In this document: one piece after another, positions 16,009 through 23,933 of the stretch
Position numbering within the stretch: the stretch's first letter is position 1
Layout: every line of letters begins with the position of its first letter
From: JAMCRM01 sp035561075
Lineage (GTDB): Bacteria; Acidobacteriota; Terriglobia; Bryobacterales; Bryobacteraceae
DNA: 64,000 nucleotides
Assembly (NCBI GenBank): GCA_035561075.1
Contig: DATMYF010000180.1
Location: 62,001 to 126,000 of the forward strand
Reading direction: 5' to 3'
Notes under the pieces: generated by a model
Databases searched by the model: none
Seen by the model: only the letters and a program-made list of their open reading frames with translations
Told to the model about the DNA's origin: nothing
Position numbers and translations under genes: made by a program

Positions 16009-17809
16009 CGTCGACACTCCCTTCGCGATCGGATTCCAGGCTGCGGGCAATCTCATCGAGCCACGCCGGCTGCGGGTTGCGCCGGTGCTGGCGGCCGTCC
16101 TGGTGCCCGCCGTTTTGGCCGCCGCCCTGAGGCGGCTCGCCTCCGCCGTGCTCCCCTGTATCGGAGCGCAGCGAACTCTCGCCGGTGCGCCAGGCCTGGG
16201 TCGCAAAACCGCGCTCTTCGAGGCCCTGGACAAGCTCCGGCAGGTTATCCTGCAAGGCGCGGCGGAGTTCCGCGTCGGCGGCATGCACCGAGAGGCGGAT
16301 TTCGCCGGCCCGCTCGGCCATCCGAATCTCCACGTTTTCGTCCTGCCCGGCCAGCCGCACGGCGATCTCCCGCACCGGTTCACGCGACGGCGCGGCGGGC
16401 CCGCGCGGCTCTGGCGCCACTGCCTCGTCCGGCATTGCGGCGCGGGGCGGAGCGGCGGCTTCAGGCGAGCTGCCAGTGTTGGCCGGGGCCGGCTGTCCGT
16501 ACGCCTCCGCCGGAACCGCATCGGCAGCCATGACAGCGGACTTCACGGGCGCTTCCCTACGGCCCGCCTCGGGCTCGGCGGGTGGAACCTCGGCGTGTTG
16601 CGTGGGGGGCGGCATCTCCACTTTGACCCCCTTGGCCTCGCTAGTGCTGGCTGCGACCGGCGCTTGACGGCTATCTTCCAGGCGGGCTCCGATGGCAGCT
16701 TCAGCAGGTGCGGAAGACCCGGCCGGGATCGGCGCGGCTACGGCCGGGTGCCGGATCACGGGATGGTCCGGCGGTGCCGGGGCGGCTTTTGAAACTTCGG
16801 CCGGCGGGACCGGAACCGCTACAGGCGCTGGCACGACGCCCTCCGGGGTGGGCTGCTGCAAAACTTCGAGTGCTGCCGGGGCGGGCTCCTCGCGTTCGCG
16901 ACGGGCAGGCGCAGCCGTCCGGATTTCGGGCGGTGCTTCAGGAAGGCGCGTGGGGGCCTCCGCTACGGCCACGTCCAGTGCTTCGGGATGCGCGGGCGGC
17001 ATTTCAACGGCGGCAGCCTCGCGCGCGGGCTCGGAGCGCTTCGGCGCAGGTGCGGCCGGCGCCGGCGCTTGTTGTTTCTCCGGCTGCGGCGCCTGAAGCG
17101 TGTCGATCACCGGCGTCTCCTGAGGCACCGGCTCCTCCGTGGCTTGGATACCCGACTCCGCGGCTGGCTCGACAATGTCTTCCGCAGCCGCTGGTGCGGC
17201 CTTCGGCGTCAACACGGGTGTGGGAACTCGCTCCGCCTGAGGCAGCGACTGCCCGACCGCGGCCACGGCTGCGGGCAGCACCGGGGCTTCCTGAACGGTT
17301 GCCACAGGTGCCGCAGGAACAGGATCCGGAGCCTCAAGAGCCTCCGTCGCCGGCGCTGGAACCGGAACTCCCGGAACCGCCGTATGCGGCGCTTCTTCAA
17401 GCGAGGGGCAAGCCGCATCCTCACAACCCACATCTTCACAAGCCGCATCTTCAATAGCTGGCGTCTCTGCTATATCGGACGTCTCCACCGGTTCTTCGAG
17501 CGGCACGTCTTCCGGAATCACTCCCGCGGGCACGACGCTGCCGGCCGCTAAATCCCCCGCCAGCTCGAGCATCGCCACCTGGGACGGGGGCGCCGCCGCG
17601 GGACGGAGCAATTCCACCGGAACCGCCAGAACCGGAGCCACGGCCCCTTCCGGCAGGGCCGGCAGACGATTCTCCTCTTCCATCTCCATGCAGTCGCCCA
17701 GCAGCATCGAGAAAACCAGCCCGGCCCCCTGGGTGGGCCGTAGCTCCACCAGGGCTGGAGCGGCGGCGGGAGCCGCGGCCGTTTGGAGTTGGAAGATCCC
17801 GGATGCCAC
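15995..17809 (-). CDS. fliK: Flagellar hook-length control protein FliK (start uncertain)
   Basis: About 604 residues from a GTG at 17809; the frame stays open to 18007 but those residues look non-coding and would almost touch divergent flgF. No start has a clear Shine-Dalgarno. The long middle is Pro/Ala/Glu-rich low complexity, as in FliK rulers. The C-terminal part (PVREIAVRLAGQDENVEIRMAERAGEIRLSVHAADAELRRALQDNLPELVQGLEERGF) is the conserved Flg_hook domain that acts on FlhB. A short Cys-rich patch (CEDVGCEDAAC, roughly residues 130-140) is unusual for a secreted ruler. It is the first gene of the leftward operon. Confidence 0.8.
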   Translation of the reverse strand: MASGIFQLQTAAAPAAAPALVELRPTQGAGLVFSMLLGDCMEMEEENRLPALPEGAVAPVLAVPVELLRPAAAPPSQVAMLELAGDLAAGSVVPAGVIPEDVPLEEPVETSDIAETPAIEDAACEDVGCEDAACPSLEEAPHTAVPGVPVPAPATEALEAPDPVPAAPVATVQEAPVLPAAVAAVGQSLPQAERVPTPVLTPKAAPAAAEDIVEPAAESGIQATEEPVPQETPVIDTLQAPQPEKQQAPAPAAPAPKRSEPAREAAAVEMPPAHPEALDVAVAEAPTRLPEAPPEIRTAAPARREREEPAPAALEVLQQPTPEGVVPAPVAVPVPPAEVSKAAPAPPDHPVIRHPAVAAPIPAGSSAPAEAAIGARLEDSRQAPVAASTSEAKGVKVEMPPPTQHAEVPPAEPEAGRREAPVKSAVMAADAVPAEAYGQPAPANTGSSPEAAAPPRAAMPDEAVAPEPRGPAAPSREPVREIAVRLAGQDENVEIRMAERAGEIRLSVHAADAELRRALQDNLPELVQGLEERGFATQAWRTGESSLRSDTGEHGGGEPPQGGGQNGGHQDGRQHRRNPQPAWLDEIARSLESDREGSVDDEYR

Positions 17810-17889
17810 GGGTAATGCTGATGCAGAAATACGGCCATTGGGAGGGCGCCTGTTTTCAACGCGGAGGGGGTACGGAGCGCGCCAAAAAA

Positions 17890-17913
17890 TTGCCGCAAGG
17901 CTGCCAACGGCAA
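17890..17913. promoter_or_regulatory. Dyad in the divergent fliK/flgF intergenic region
   Basis: TTGCCG at 17890-17895 and CGGCAA at 17908-17913 form a perfect 6-bp inverted repeat, 24 nt in total, in the roughly 210-bp region between the two divergent flagellar operons. This is where a shared operator would be expected. I found no convincing sigma-28 or sigma-54 promoter in the same region. Confidence 0.3.
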
Positions 17914-18019
17914 ATCCATGCCGCTCCCGGGCATCACCCTCCGGCGCCCCCGACCGAATGCTATCCGGCACTTCGGGGCCATCCCCCGGCCGGTCCCCCA
18001 ATTGCAATCAATCCGCACC

Positions 18020-18754
18020 ATGGACGCACTGACCATCTCGGCCGCCAGTGGTATGCGGGCACGCATGGAATCTCTCGAGATGCTGGCCAACAACCTGGCC
18101 AACGTCGCCACCGGCGGCTACAAGGCGGATCGCGAGTTCTACAGCCTGTACGCCTCCCCGGAGGCGCAGGACGGGACCCTGTCGCCCGCCGAAACCCTGC
18201 CCGTGATCGAGCGCCAGTGGACCGATTTTTCGGCCGGGACCCTGCGGTCGACCGGCGACCCCCTTAACGTGGCTCTCTCGGGCAGCGGCTTCTTCGCCGT
18301 GGAAGGGCCTTCGGGGCCGCTCTACACGCGCAACGGCAGTTTGCATCTGGCGGCGGACGGGACCCTGACCTCGGCCGGCGGCTATCCCGTGCGCAACGCG
18401 GGCGGGGGCACCCTGCGGCTCAATCCGTCCGTCCCGATCGTTATTGACACCGATGGCACCATCCGGCAGCAGGGGCAGGCCGTGGGACGCATGGAGGTAG
18501 TGGCGTTTCCGGACTCCTCCGCACTCGGCAAGCAGGGCAGCACGTATTTCCGGGCTGCCGCGGGAGCCACCCCCGCGGCCGGCACCGCAGAGGTGCTCCA
18601 GGGAAGTCTCGAAGAGTCCAACGTGGGGGCGCCGCAAGCCGCCGTCCGGCTGGTGGCGCTCATGCGGCAATTCGAGATGCTGCAGAAAGCCGTCACCCTG
18701 GGCGGCGAAATGAACCGCCGGGCGGTGGAGGAAGTCGCCCGTCCTGGCTCTTAG
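18020..18754 (+). CDS. flgF: Flagellar basal-body rod protein FlgF
   Basis: 244 residues. N-terminus MRARMESLEMLANNLANVATGGYKADRE and C-terminus EESNVGAPQAAVRLVALMRQFEMLQKAV are the axial D0 helices; LSGSGFFAVEGPSGPLYTRNGSLHLAADGTL is the proximal FlgE/F/G signature. As first gene of a rightward operon with flgG it is called FlgF, the proximal rod subunit, by length and order. The ATG at 18020 lacks a strong Shine-Dalgarno. Confidence 0.9.
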   Translation: MDALTISAASGMRARMESLEMLANNLANVATGGYKADREFYSLYASPEAQDGTLSPAETLPVIERQWTDFSAGTLRSTGDPLNVALSGSGFFAVEGPSGPLYTRNGSLHLAADGTLTSAGGYPVRNAGGGTLRLNPSVPIVIDTDGTIRQQGQAVGRMEVVAFPDSSALGKQGSTYFRAAAGATPAAGTAEVLQGSLEESNVGAPQAAVRLVALMRQFEMLQKAVTLGGEMNRRAVEEVARPGS

Positions 18755-18767
18755 AGGAGGAGCATAT

Positions 18768-19214
18768 ATGATTCATTCGTTACAGAACCGAAGCACAATC
18801 CTGGAAACCTCCGGGAGATCTCACCGCGGCAGCGCCGCCCAGAGCGCCTCACGCCGCACCTCGTCGCCTTTCGAAACGCTCATTGCGGAGCAGGCGGAGA
18901 AACCCGCCGCAGCGCCGGCCGCGTCCGGGCAGCAGAAGGCCGCGTCCAGCACCTCCAACACCACCTCCACGGCCTTGCCCGACATCTTCGGCCGTACGGC
19001 CATCGAAAACCACATGAACCAGTGGCTGATGGGCGTGCTCCAGCGGCAGAACGAAACCCGCACGGCGGCGTACAACAACGCGCTCGAAGGCTGGAAAAAT
19101 GTGAACGCGCGCAACCGCGAGATGGGGCTGGCGGAAATCGCGCCACCCGAGCCGCCAGTACTCGAGGCCGTGGCGCCGATGGAACCCGGCTGGTGGTTCG
19201 AGACGCATTCATAA
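18768..19214 (+). CDS. Unknown protein inside the flgF-flgG operon
   Basis: 148 residues with an excellent Shine-Dalgarno (AGAGGAGG) before the ATG. I do not recognise the family. Residues 1-70 are Ser/Thr/Ala-rich and probably disordered (SGRSHRGSAAQSASRRTSS), as in export signals of flagellar substrates. Residues about 72-115 look helical (IFGRTAIENHMNQWLMGVLQRQNETRTAAYNNALEGW). The tail is Pro-rich and ends PMEPGWWFETHS. It sits 13 bp after flgF and 16 bp before flgG, so it is almost surely co-expressed with rod genes and may be a rod-assembly accessory or an exported factor. Function unknown. Confidence 0.8.
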   Translation: MIHSLQNRSTILETSGRSHRGSAAQSASRRTSSPFETLIAEQAEKPAAAPAASGQQKAASSTSNTTSTALPDIFGRTAIENHMNQWLMGVLQRQNETRTAAYNNALEGWKNVNARNREMGLAEIAPPEPPVLEAVAPMEPGWWFETHS

Positions 19215-19230
19215 ACGAAAAGGAGATGGC

Positions 19231-20022
19231 ATGATCCGGGCACTTTACAGTGCTGCCAGCGGCATGACGGCCCAGCAGCTCAATGTGGACAACATCGCCC
19301 ACAACCTGGCCAACGCCTCGACGGCCGGCTACAAGATGCGGCGCGCGCAATTTCAGGACCTGCTCTACCAGAGCATGGTGCAGCCGGGCGCCTCGGCGGG
19401 GCAGCAGACAGTGGTCCCCACCGGCCTGCAGGTGGGTCTCGGCACGCGCGCGGCATCGAGCGAGATTCTCTTCACGCAGGGGAATTTCCAGGCCACCGAG
19501 AATCCATACGACGTGGTGATCCAGGGGCGCGGCTTCTTCCAGGTGCGGACACCCTCCGGAGAACTGGCCTATACGCGGGCGGGAGCTTTCCATCTGGACC
19601 GCGACGGCACCCTGGTGACCTCCGATGGCAACCCTATCGAACCGCAGATCACCATCCCGCCCGACGCCCAGTCGGTCAACATCGCCGCCGACGGTACGGT
19701 CAGCTTCAGTCAGCAGGGTCAGACCGCCACCCAGATGGGCGGCCAGATCCAGATCGCGATCTTCCAGAACCCGGCCGGGCTGAACAGTCTCGGGGGCAAC
19801 CTTTACAAGCCGACCGACGCCTCGGGCGACCCTACGGTGGGAAACCCGGGAGGGCAGGAGGGTATGGGGACGCTGCTGCAATTCTATGTAGAGCAGTCGA
19901 ACGTCAGCGTGGTAGAGGAGTTCGTCAGCCTGATCGTCAGCCAGCGCGCCTATGAGGCCAACTCCAAGGTAGTCAAGGCGGCCGATGACATGTACCAGCA
20001 GGTCAACAATATTCCGCGATGA
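19231..20022 (+). CDS. flgG: Flagellar distal rod protein FlgG
   Basis: 263 residues, the usual FlgG length, with Shine-Dalgarno AAGGAGAT. N-terminus IRALYSAASGMTAQQLNVDNIAHNLANASTAGYK and C-terminus VSVVEEFVSLIVSQRAYEANSKVVKAADDMYQQVN are textbook FlgG. IQGRGFFQVRTPSGELAYTRAG is the mid signature. It overlaps flgA by 4 bp (ATGA). Confidence 0.97.
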   Translation: MIRALYSAASGMTAQQLNVDNIAHNLANASTAGYKMRRAQFQDLLYQSMVQPGASAGQQTVVPTGLQVGLGTRAASSEILFTQGNFQATENPYDVVIQGRGFFQVRTPSGELAYTRAGAFHLDRDGTLVTSDGNPIEPQITIPPDAQSVNIAADGTVSFSQQGQTATQMGGQIQIAIFQNPAGLNSLGGNLYKPTDASGDPTVGNPGGQEGMGTLLQFYVEQSNVSVVEEFVSLIVSQRAYEANSKVVKAADDMYQQVNNIPR

Positions 20023-20900
20023 TGACACTGGCGCTAGCGGCGGCCGCGGGCTGCCTGGCACTTGACGGGGATCGCATCCTGGCACGGGACATGGCGCGCG
20101 CGTGGCCGGAATTCACGGTGGCGGAGGAAACCGCCCTGGGCTATGCTCCCGTGCCTGGCGCGCGCCGCATTTACAGCGTCGCGGAACTGGCTCGTCTGGC
20201 GGCGCGGTTCGGACTTGCCGCGGCACCTTCGCAGGCAGTCTGCTTTGAGAGACGCATGACGGCGCTCACGCGCGAGCAGGCGCTCAAGGCCATGCACACG
20301 GCGCTGGCTGTGCCGGAAGCGCGCATCGAGATCCTGGAACTGAGCCGCTACCCCGTGCCGGAGGGCGAACTGGCGTTCCCGCGCGCGGGGCTGCGCACCC
20401 CCGGACGCGGCACCCCGGACAATACGCCACTCTTGTGGAAGGGCACCGTGACCTATGGCAACAGCCGCCGCTTCGCGGTGTGGGCACGTGTGGCGGTGCG
20501 GGCTCCCATACGACTGGTGCGCGCCGCGGTCCCTCTACGCGCCGGCGAAATCGTCCGGCTGGAGCAGTTGCGGGTGGAAGAGGGCGAAGGCTTTCCGTTC
20601 GCGGAGTGGGAGGCTGTCTCGCCGGGGCAGGTGGCCGGACGACGTCCGCGCCGCACCATCCCGGCAGGGTCCGCGATTCCCCTGGCACTGCTGGACGAGC
20701 CCCGCGATGTGGAACGCGGAGACAGCGTTCAGGTAACCGTGGCGGGGGCGGCGCGCCTGGAGCTCACGGGGCGGGCGGAGTCCGCGGGCGCGGCCGGCGA
20801 GACAGTGGTAGTGCGAAATCCCGAAAGCCGCAGGACTTTTTCCGCGCGGGTAGCCGGGAAGGGCGCGGTGGAAGTGGATCCGGGAGGGCGTGAACGATGA
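20019..20900 (+). CDS. flgA: P-ring assembly chaperone FlgA
   Basis: 293 residues. Short N-terminal hydrophobic signal (MTLALAAAAGCLA), then a variable domain and a C-terminal SAF-type domain: VRAAVPLRAGEIVRLEQLRVEEGEG and RRTIPAGSAIPLALLDEPRDVERGDSVQVTVAGAARLELTGRAESAGAAGETVVVRN. FlgA is the periplasmic chaperone for FlgI, encoded two genes downstream. It has 4-bp overlaps with flgG and flgH. Confidence 0.9.
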   Translation: MMTLALAAAAGCLALDGDRILARDMARAWPEFTVAEETALGYAPVPGARRIYSVAELARLAARFGLAAAPSQAVCFERRMTALTREQALKAMHTALAVPEARIEILELSRYPVPEGELAFPRAGLRTPGRGTPDNTPLLWKGTVTYGNSRRFAVWARVAVRAPIRLVRAAVPLRAGEIVRLEQLRVEEGEGFPFAEWEAVSPGQVAGRRPRRTIPAGSAIPLALLDEPRDVERGDSVQVTVAGAARLELTGRAESAGAAGETVVVRNPESRRTFSARVAGKGAVEVDPGGRER

Positions 20901-21595
20901 CGAGACTCATGCTGGTGCTGGTGCTGGCGTTGGCGGCCGGGTTGCCGGCGGCGGGAGCCGGGAAGCGGCCGAAAGCGCCGGAACCCTCGCCGCTCGACCG
21001 CTACGTCGCGGAGGCGTCGGCACGCGCCGATAAGGCAGTGGCGCCGTCACCCGGCTCGACGTGGTCGCCGGTATCGCGCTTTACCGACCTGGCGACCGAC
21101 GTTCGGGCCGCACAGGTGGACGACCTGGTCACGGTCCTGGTGGTCGAGACCGCCTCGGCAGTGGCCAAGGGCACGGTCAAGACCAGCCGGCAATCGGAGT
21201 TGAAGAGCGGGGTCTCGGCCATCGCCGGGGTGACAAAGGCGGCGGGTCCACTGGCCAACCTGGCCGGAGCGAGCACCGCGTCATCGCTCAACGGGGAAGG
21301 CACTACCAGCCGGGAAACCGTCCTGAGCGCCACCCTGACGGCGCGCGTGACCCACGTACTACCCAACGGCTACCTGGTGGTGGAGGGCACCAAAGACCTG
21401 CAGGTGAACACCGAGCGGCAACTGGTGACCGTCCGGGGCATGGTGCGGCCGGCCGACATCGGTGCCGGAAACGTGGTGCGTTCTGACCGCCTGGCGCAAC
21501 TTGAGGTGCGGGTCAACGGAAAGGGAGTGGTGGCCGACGCCATCCGCCGGCCGTTCTTCCTGTACCGGCTGCTGCTGGGATTGCTGCCATTTTAG
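20897..21595 (+). CDS. flgH: L-ring protein FlgH without a lipobox cysteine
   Basis: 232 residues. After the signal (MTRLMLVLVLALAAGLPAAGAG) the conserved core is SPVSRFTDLATDVRAAQVDDLVTVLVVETASAVAKG ... ETVLSATLTARVTHVLPNGYLVVEGTKDL ... VRGMVRPADIGAGNVVRSDRLA, which is FlgH. It forms the outer-membrane L-ring around the rod. FlgH of Proteobacteria is a lipoprotein with Cys at the signal cleavage site; here the signal region has no Cys at all, so it is probably cut by signal peptidase I. Coupled to flgA by a 4-bp overlap. Confidence 0.93.
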   Translation: MTRLMLVLVLALAAGLPAAGAGKRPKAPEPSPLDRYVAEASARADKAVAPSPGSTWSPVSRFTDLATDVRAAQVDDLVTVLVVETASAVAKGTVKTSRQSELKSGVSAIAGVTKAAGPLANLAGASTASSLNGEGTTSRETVLSATLTARVTHVLPNGYLVVEGTKDLQVNTERQLVTVRGMVRPADIGAGNVVRSDRLAQLEVRVNGKGVVADAIRRPFFLYRLLLGLLPF

Positions 21596-21606
21596 GGAGA
21601 ATCGGG

Positions 21607-22710
21607 ATGCGAACTGTGCTGGCGACACTACTGCTGCTGCTCGCCTTGTGCGCGCCGGCAAAGGCCACGGGGGCGCGATTGAAGGAACTAGCCTCCATAG
21701 AGGGCGTGCGGGAGAACCAGTTGATCGGCTACGGCCTGGTGGTTGGGCTGGCCGGGACGGGCGACCGCCGCCAGGCCGCCTTCTCCGCCCAGAGCCTTAC
21801 CAACATGCTGCAGCGCATGGGGGTGACGGTTTCCCCGACGGCCCTCCAGGTAAAGAACACAGCCGCGGTGATGGTGACCGCCACGCTGCCCGCCTACGCC
21901 CAGCCGGGAACGCGTATCGATGTCACCGCCGCGGCACTGGGGGACGCCCCCAACCTGCAGGGCGGGCTGCTGCTGCTCACCAGCCTGCGGGCAGCCGACG
22001 GGCACGTTTATGCGGTGGCACAGGGAGCCGTGGTGACGGGGGGGTTCGTAGCCGGCCGCCCTGGCAATAACCAGACGCTGAATCACCCGACCGTGGGACG
22101 CGTCCCCGGAGGAGCCATGGTGGAACGGGCGGCTCCTTCCGTGGCCCTGGGGAGTACGGTGCGGCTGCAACTGCGGCATGCCGACTTCACCACCGCGGCG
22201 CGCATCGCCCAGGTGCTGAACCACAGGTTCGCAGCGGGCGGGGAGCCCTTGGCACGGCCGGAGAACGCCGCCCTGGTGAGCGTAGTGGTGCCCCCCGCCT
22301 ACGCCTCCCGGGCTGTCGAATTCGTGGCCGAACTGGAAATGCTGGCGGTGGAGGCGGACAGGCCCGCCAAGGTGGTGGTGAACGAGCGCACCGGGACCAT
22401 CACGATTGGCAAGGAGGTGCGCATCTCTCCCGTCGCCATTCTGCACGGCAACCTGACCGTGGAGATCCAGACCTCCTTCACGGTGTCGCAGCCGCCGCCG
22501 CTCTCGGGCGGGACCACCGAAGTAATTCCGAAGGTCGGGGTAGGGATCAAAGAGGAGGCGGCGCGCAACCTGGTACTCAAGCAGGGTGCCACGGTAGAGG
22601 AACTGGTGCGCGCCCTGACGTCCATCGGGTCTACCCCGCGGGACATCATCGCGATCCTGCAGGGGTTGCAGGCCGCCGGAGCGCTTGAAGCCGAACTGGA
22701 GGTACTCTGA
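21607..22710 (+). CDS. flgI: P-ring protein FlgI
   Basis: 367 residues, normal length. Signal peptide 1-20 (MRTVLATLLLLLALCAPAKA) then ARLKELASIEGVRENQLIGYGLVVGLAGTGD and a C-terminal KVGVGIKEEAARNLVLKQGATVEELVRALTSIGSTPRDIIAILQGLQAAGAL, all diagnostic. It makes the ring in the peptidoglycan layer. Its stop overlaps the flgJ start by one base (TGATG). Confidence 0.97.
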   Translation: MRTVLATLLLLLALCAPAKATGARLKELASIEGVRENQLIGYGLVVGLAGTGDRRQAAFSAQSLTNMLQRMGVTVSPTALQVKNTAAVMVTATLPAYAQPGTRIDVTAAALGDAPNLQGGLLLLTSLRAADGHVYAVAQGAVVTGGFVAGRPGNNQTLNHPTVGRVPGGAMVERAAPSVALGSTVRLQLRHADFTTAARIAQVLNHRFAAGGEPLARPENAALVSVVVPPAYASRAVEFVAELEMLAVEADRPAKVVVNERTGTITIGKEVRISPVAILHGNLTVEIQTSFTVSQPPPLSGGTTEVIPKVGVGIKEEAARNLVLKQGATVEELVRALTSIGSTPRDIIAILQGLQAAGALEAELEVL

Positions 22711-23030
22711 TGGACGCCGTAACCCCCACCGCCGCCGCGGGAATGCCCCAGGCTCCCGAATCCGGGAAACTCGCCGCCGTGGCCCGGGATTTTGAGGCCC
22801 TGCTGGTTTCCGAACTGCTGAAGACCGCGCGCGCCGCGGGATCCGAGGCCTGGCTGGGCGGCGAAGACGCCGCCGCCGACTCCGCATTTGGCCTCGCCGA
22901 GCAGCAATTCTCCCGCGCCATCGCCGACGCGGGCGGGTTGGGCCTCGCGCGCCTCATCACCCGGGGACTCGAGGACGGCGCTACGCGCTCCAGCTCTGTC
23001 CCGCCAGCGCCTGCTGCGGAGCGGCCATAA
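22710..23030 (+). CDS. flgJ: Rod-cap protein FlgJ, single-domain form
   Basis: 106 residues containing only the rod-binding domain (KLAAVARDFEALLVSELLKTARAA ... FGLAEQQFSRAIADAGGLGLARLI). The C-terminal glucosaminidase domain of enteric FlgJ is absent, so another enzyme must open the wall. It is coupled to flgI and its 3' end overlaps the convergent fliS gene by 50 bp. Confidence 0.88.
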   Translation: MDAVTPTAAAGMPQAPESGKLAAVARDFEALLVSELLKTARAAGSEAWLGGEDAAADSAFGLAEQQFSRAIADAGGLGLARLITRGLEDGATRSSSVPPAPAAERP

Positions 23031-23484
23031 AGGCCGCCACCCCATAACCGACCCTCGCGACAGGTATGGCCGGAGGGTCGGGAAGCGGAGCTGTGGCTGG
23101 TTGGGAAGATGTGGTCCCGGGGTCCGCCAGTTCGCTCCACGCCTCCGACAGGGTCGCCAGCAAACGCAGTACCTCCTCGAGCGGTGTATCCTCCTGGCGA
23201 AGGTGAGCCTCCGTCAGCCGGCGCACCATGTAATCGTAGAGTTCCACCAGGCGTCCGGACAACTCCCCGCCTTTCTCGCGGTCCACGGCGCCCGAGAGTT
23301 CCACCAGGATCTCAACGGCGCGCGAAATCTCCCGCGAGCGCTCCGCGGTGTTCCCCAAGGCGAGGTGACGGCGCGCCTCCCGCACGGACTGCTGCGCGGC
23401 CCCGTAGAGAATTCGGACCAACTCCACCGGGCTTGCCGACATCACCCGGGCTTCCAGGTAGCGCTCGTTTACGTTGCTCGACAT
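22981..23484 (-). CDS. fliS: Flagellin export chaperone FliS
   Basis: 167 residues. Residues 1-125 are the four-helix FliS fold (NERYLEARVMSASPVELVRILYGAAQQSVREARRHL ... LVELYDYMVRRLTEAHLRQED). A Pro/Ala-rich tail of about 45 residues is an addition beyond the usual 125-135 residues, and its codons overlap the end of flgJ on the other strand. FliS binds the flagellin C-terminus to prevent early polymerisation. It follows flaG by 12 bp. Confidence 0.92.
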   Translation of the reverse strand: MSSNVNERYLEARVMSASPVELVRILYGAAQQSVREARRHLALGNTAERSREISRAVEILVELSGAVDREKGGELSGRLVELYDYMVRRLTEAHLRQEDTPLEEVLRLLATLSEAWSELADPGTTSSQPATAPLPDPPAIPVARVGYGVAAFMAAPQQALAGQSWSA

Positions 23485-23496
23485 ATTCTCGGTTTC

Positions 23497-23775
23497 CTAT
23501 CGGTCGCGCGCCTCGCGGGCGAGCTGCAGCACGTACTCCGGGGGTAACTGCCGCACTACCTCTTTGGTTTTCCGGTTGATGATGCGCAGGACGGGACGCT
23601 GGGTTTCCTGGTCCAGCAGGAAGCTGAGCTCGTTGTCCTGCCCCAGCATTTCAGCGGCGTTTACCGTCCGGACGGCTTGGATGATGTCGCGATGCTCGGC
23701 GAGTTGGCTGCTCTTGGCCTGTTCGGCGGGCGCCGGCACACCGGCCGCGGCGATTTGTGAGAAATGGATATCCAT
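23497..23775 (-). CDS. flaG: FlaG family protein
   Basis: 92 residues from ATG 23775, preceded by Shine-Dalgarno GAAGGAG; longer open frame upstream is not supported. The C-terminal part (LSFLLDQETQRPVLRIINRKTKEVVRQLPPEYVLQLA) is the FlaG signature. FlaG influences filament length in several bacteria. It leads a two-gene unit with fliS; a sigma-28-like -10 lies about 90 nt upstream. Confidence 0.92.
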   Translation of the reverse strand: MDIHFSQIAAAGVPAPAEQAKSSQLAEHRDIIQAVRTVNAAEMLGQDNELSFLLDQETQRPVLRIINRKTKEVVRQLPPEYVLQLAREARDR

Positions 23776-23858
23776 AACAGCTCCTTCAAGCGAGCAGGGG
23801 GCAGTGGAAGCGCCACCGCGCCCCGCATACCCCCGGTTCATCCTGCTCCTCGGGTTGC

Positions 23859-23866
23859 ATATCGGC
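23859..23866 (-). promoter_or_regulatory. Sigma-28-like -10 element upstream of flaG-fliS
   Basis: Reading leftward, GCCGATAT matches the sigma-28 -10 consensus GCCGATAA at 7 of 8 positions. The -35 match at the expected distance is poor (GCAAGCCA). flaG and fliS are late genes elsewhere, so the location makes sense; on sequence alone it is weak. Confidence 0.35.
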
Positions 23867-23909
23867 TGCCTTCGGCATGGCTTGCGCCCTGCTTGAAATT
23901 CTATTTTTC

Positions 23910-23917
23910 GCCGATAA
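23910..23917 (+). promoter_or_regulatory. Perfect sigma-28 -10 element before the secreted BACON/TIG gene
   Basis: GCCGATAA stands 16 nt before the ATG at 23934 with a Shine-Dalgarno GAGGA between. The -35 match at the expected spacing is poor. The same octamer occurs three times inside coding sequence in this window, so chance is possible. Confidence 0.35.
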
Positions 23918-23933
23918 GGTCTATGAGGAATCC

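Noticed and set aside
21026..21033. Perfect sigma-28 -10 octamer GCCGATAA on the plus strand
   Set aside because: It lies inside flgH with no gene start downstream; similar chance copies occur at 54345-54352 and 56971-56978.
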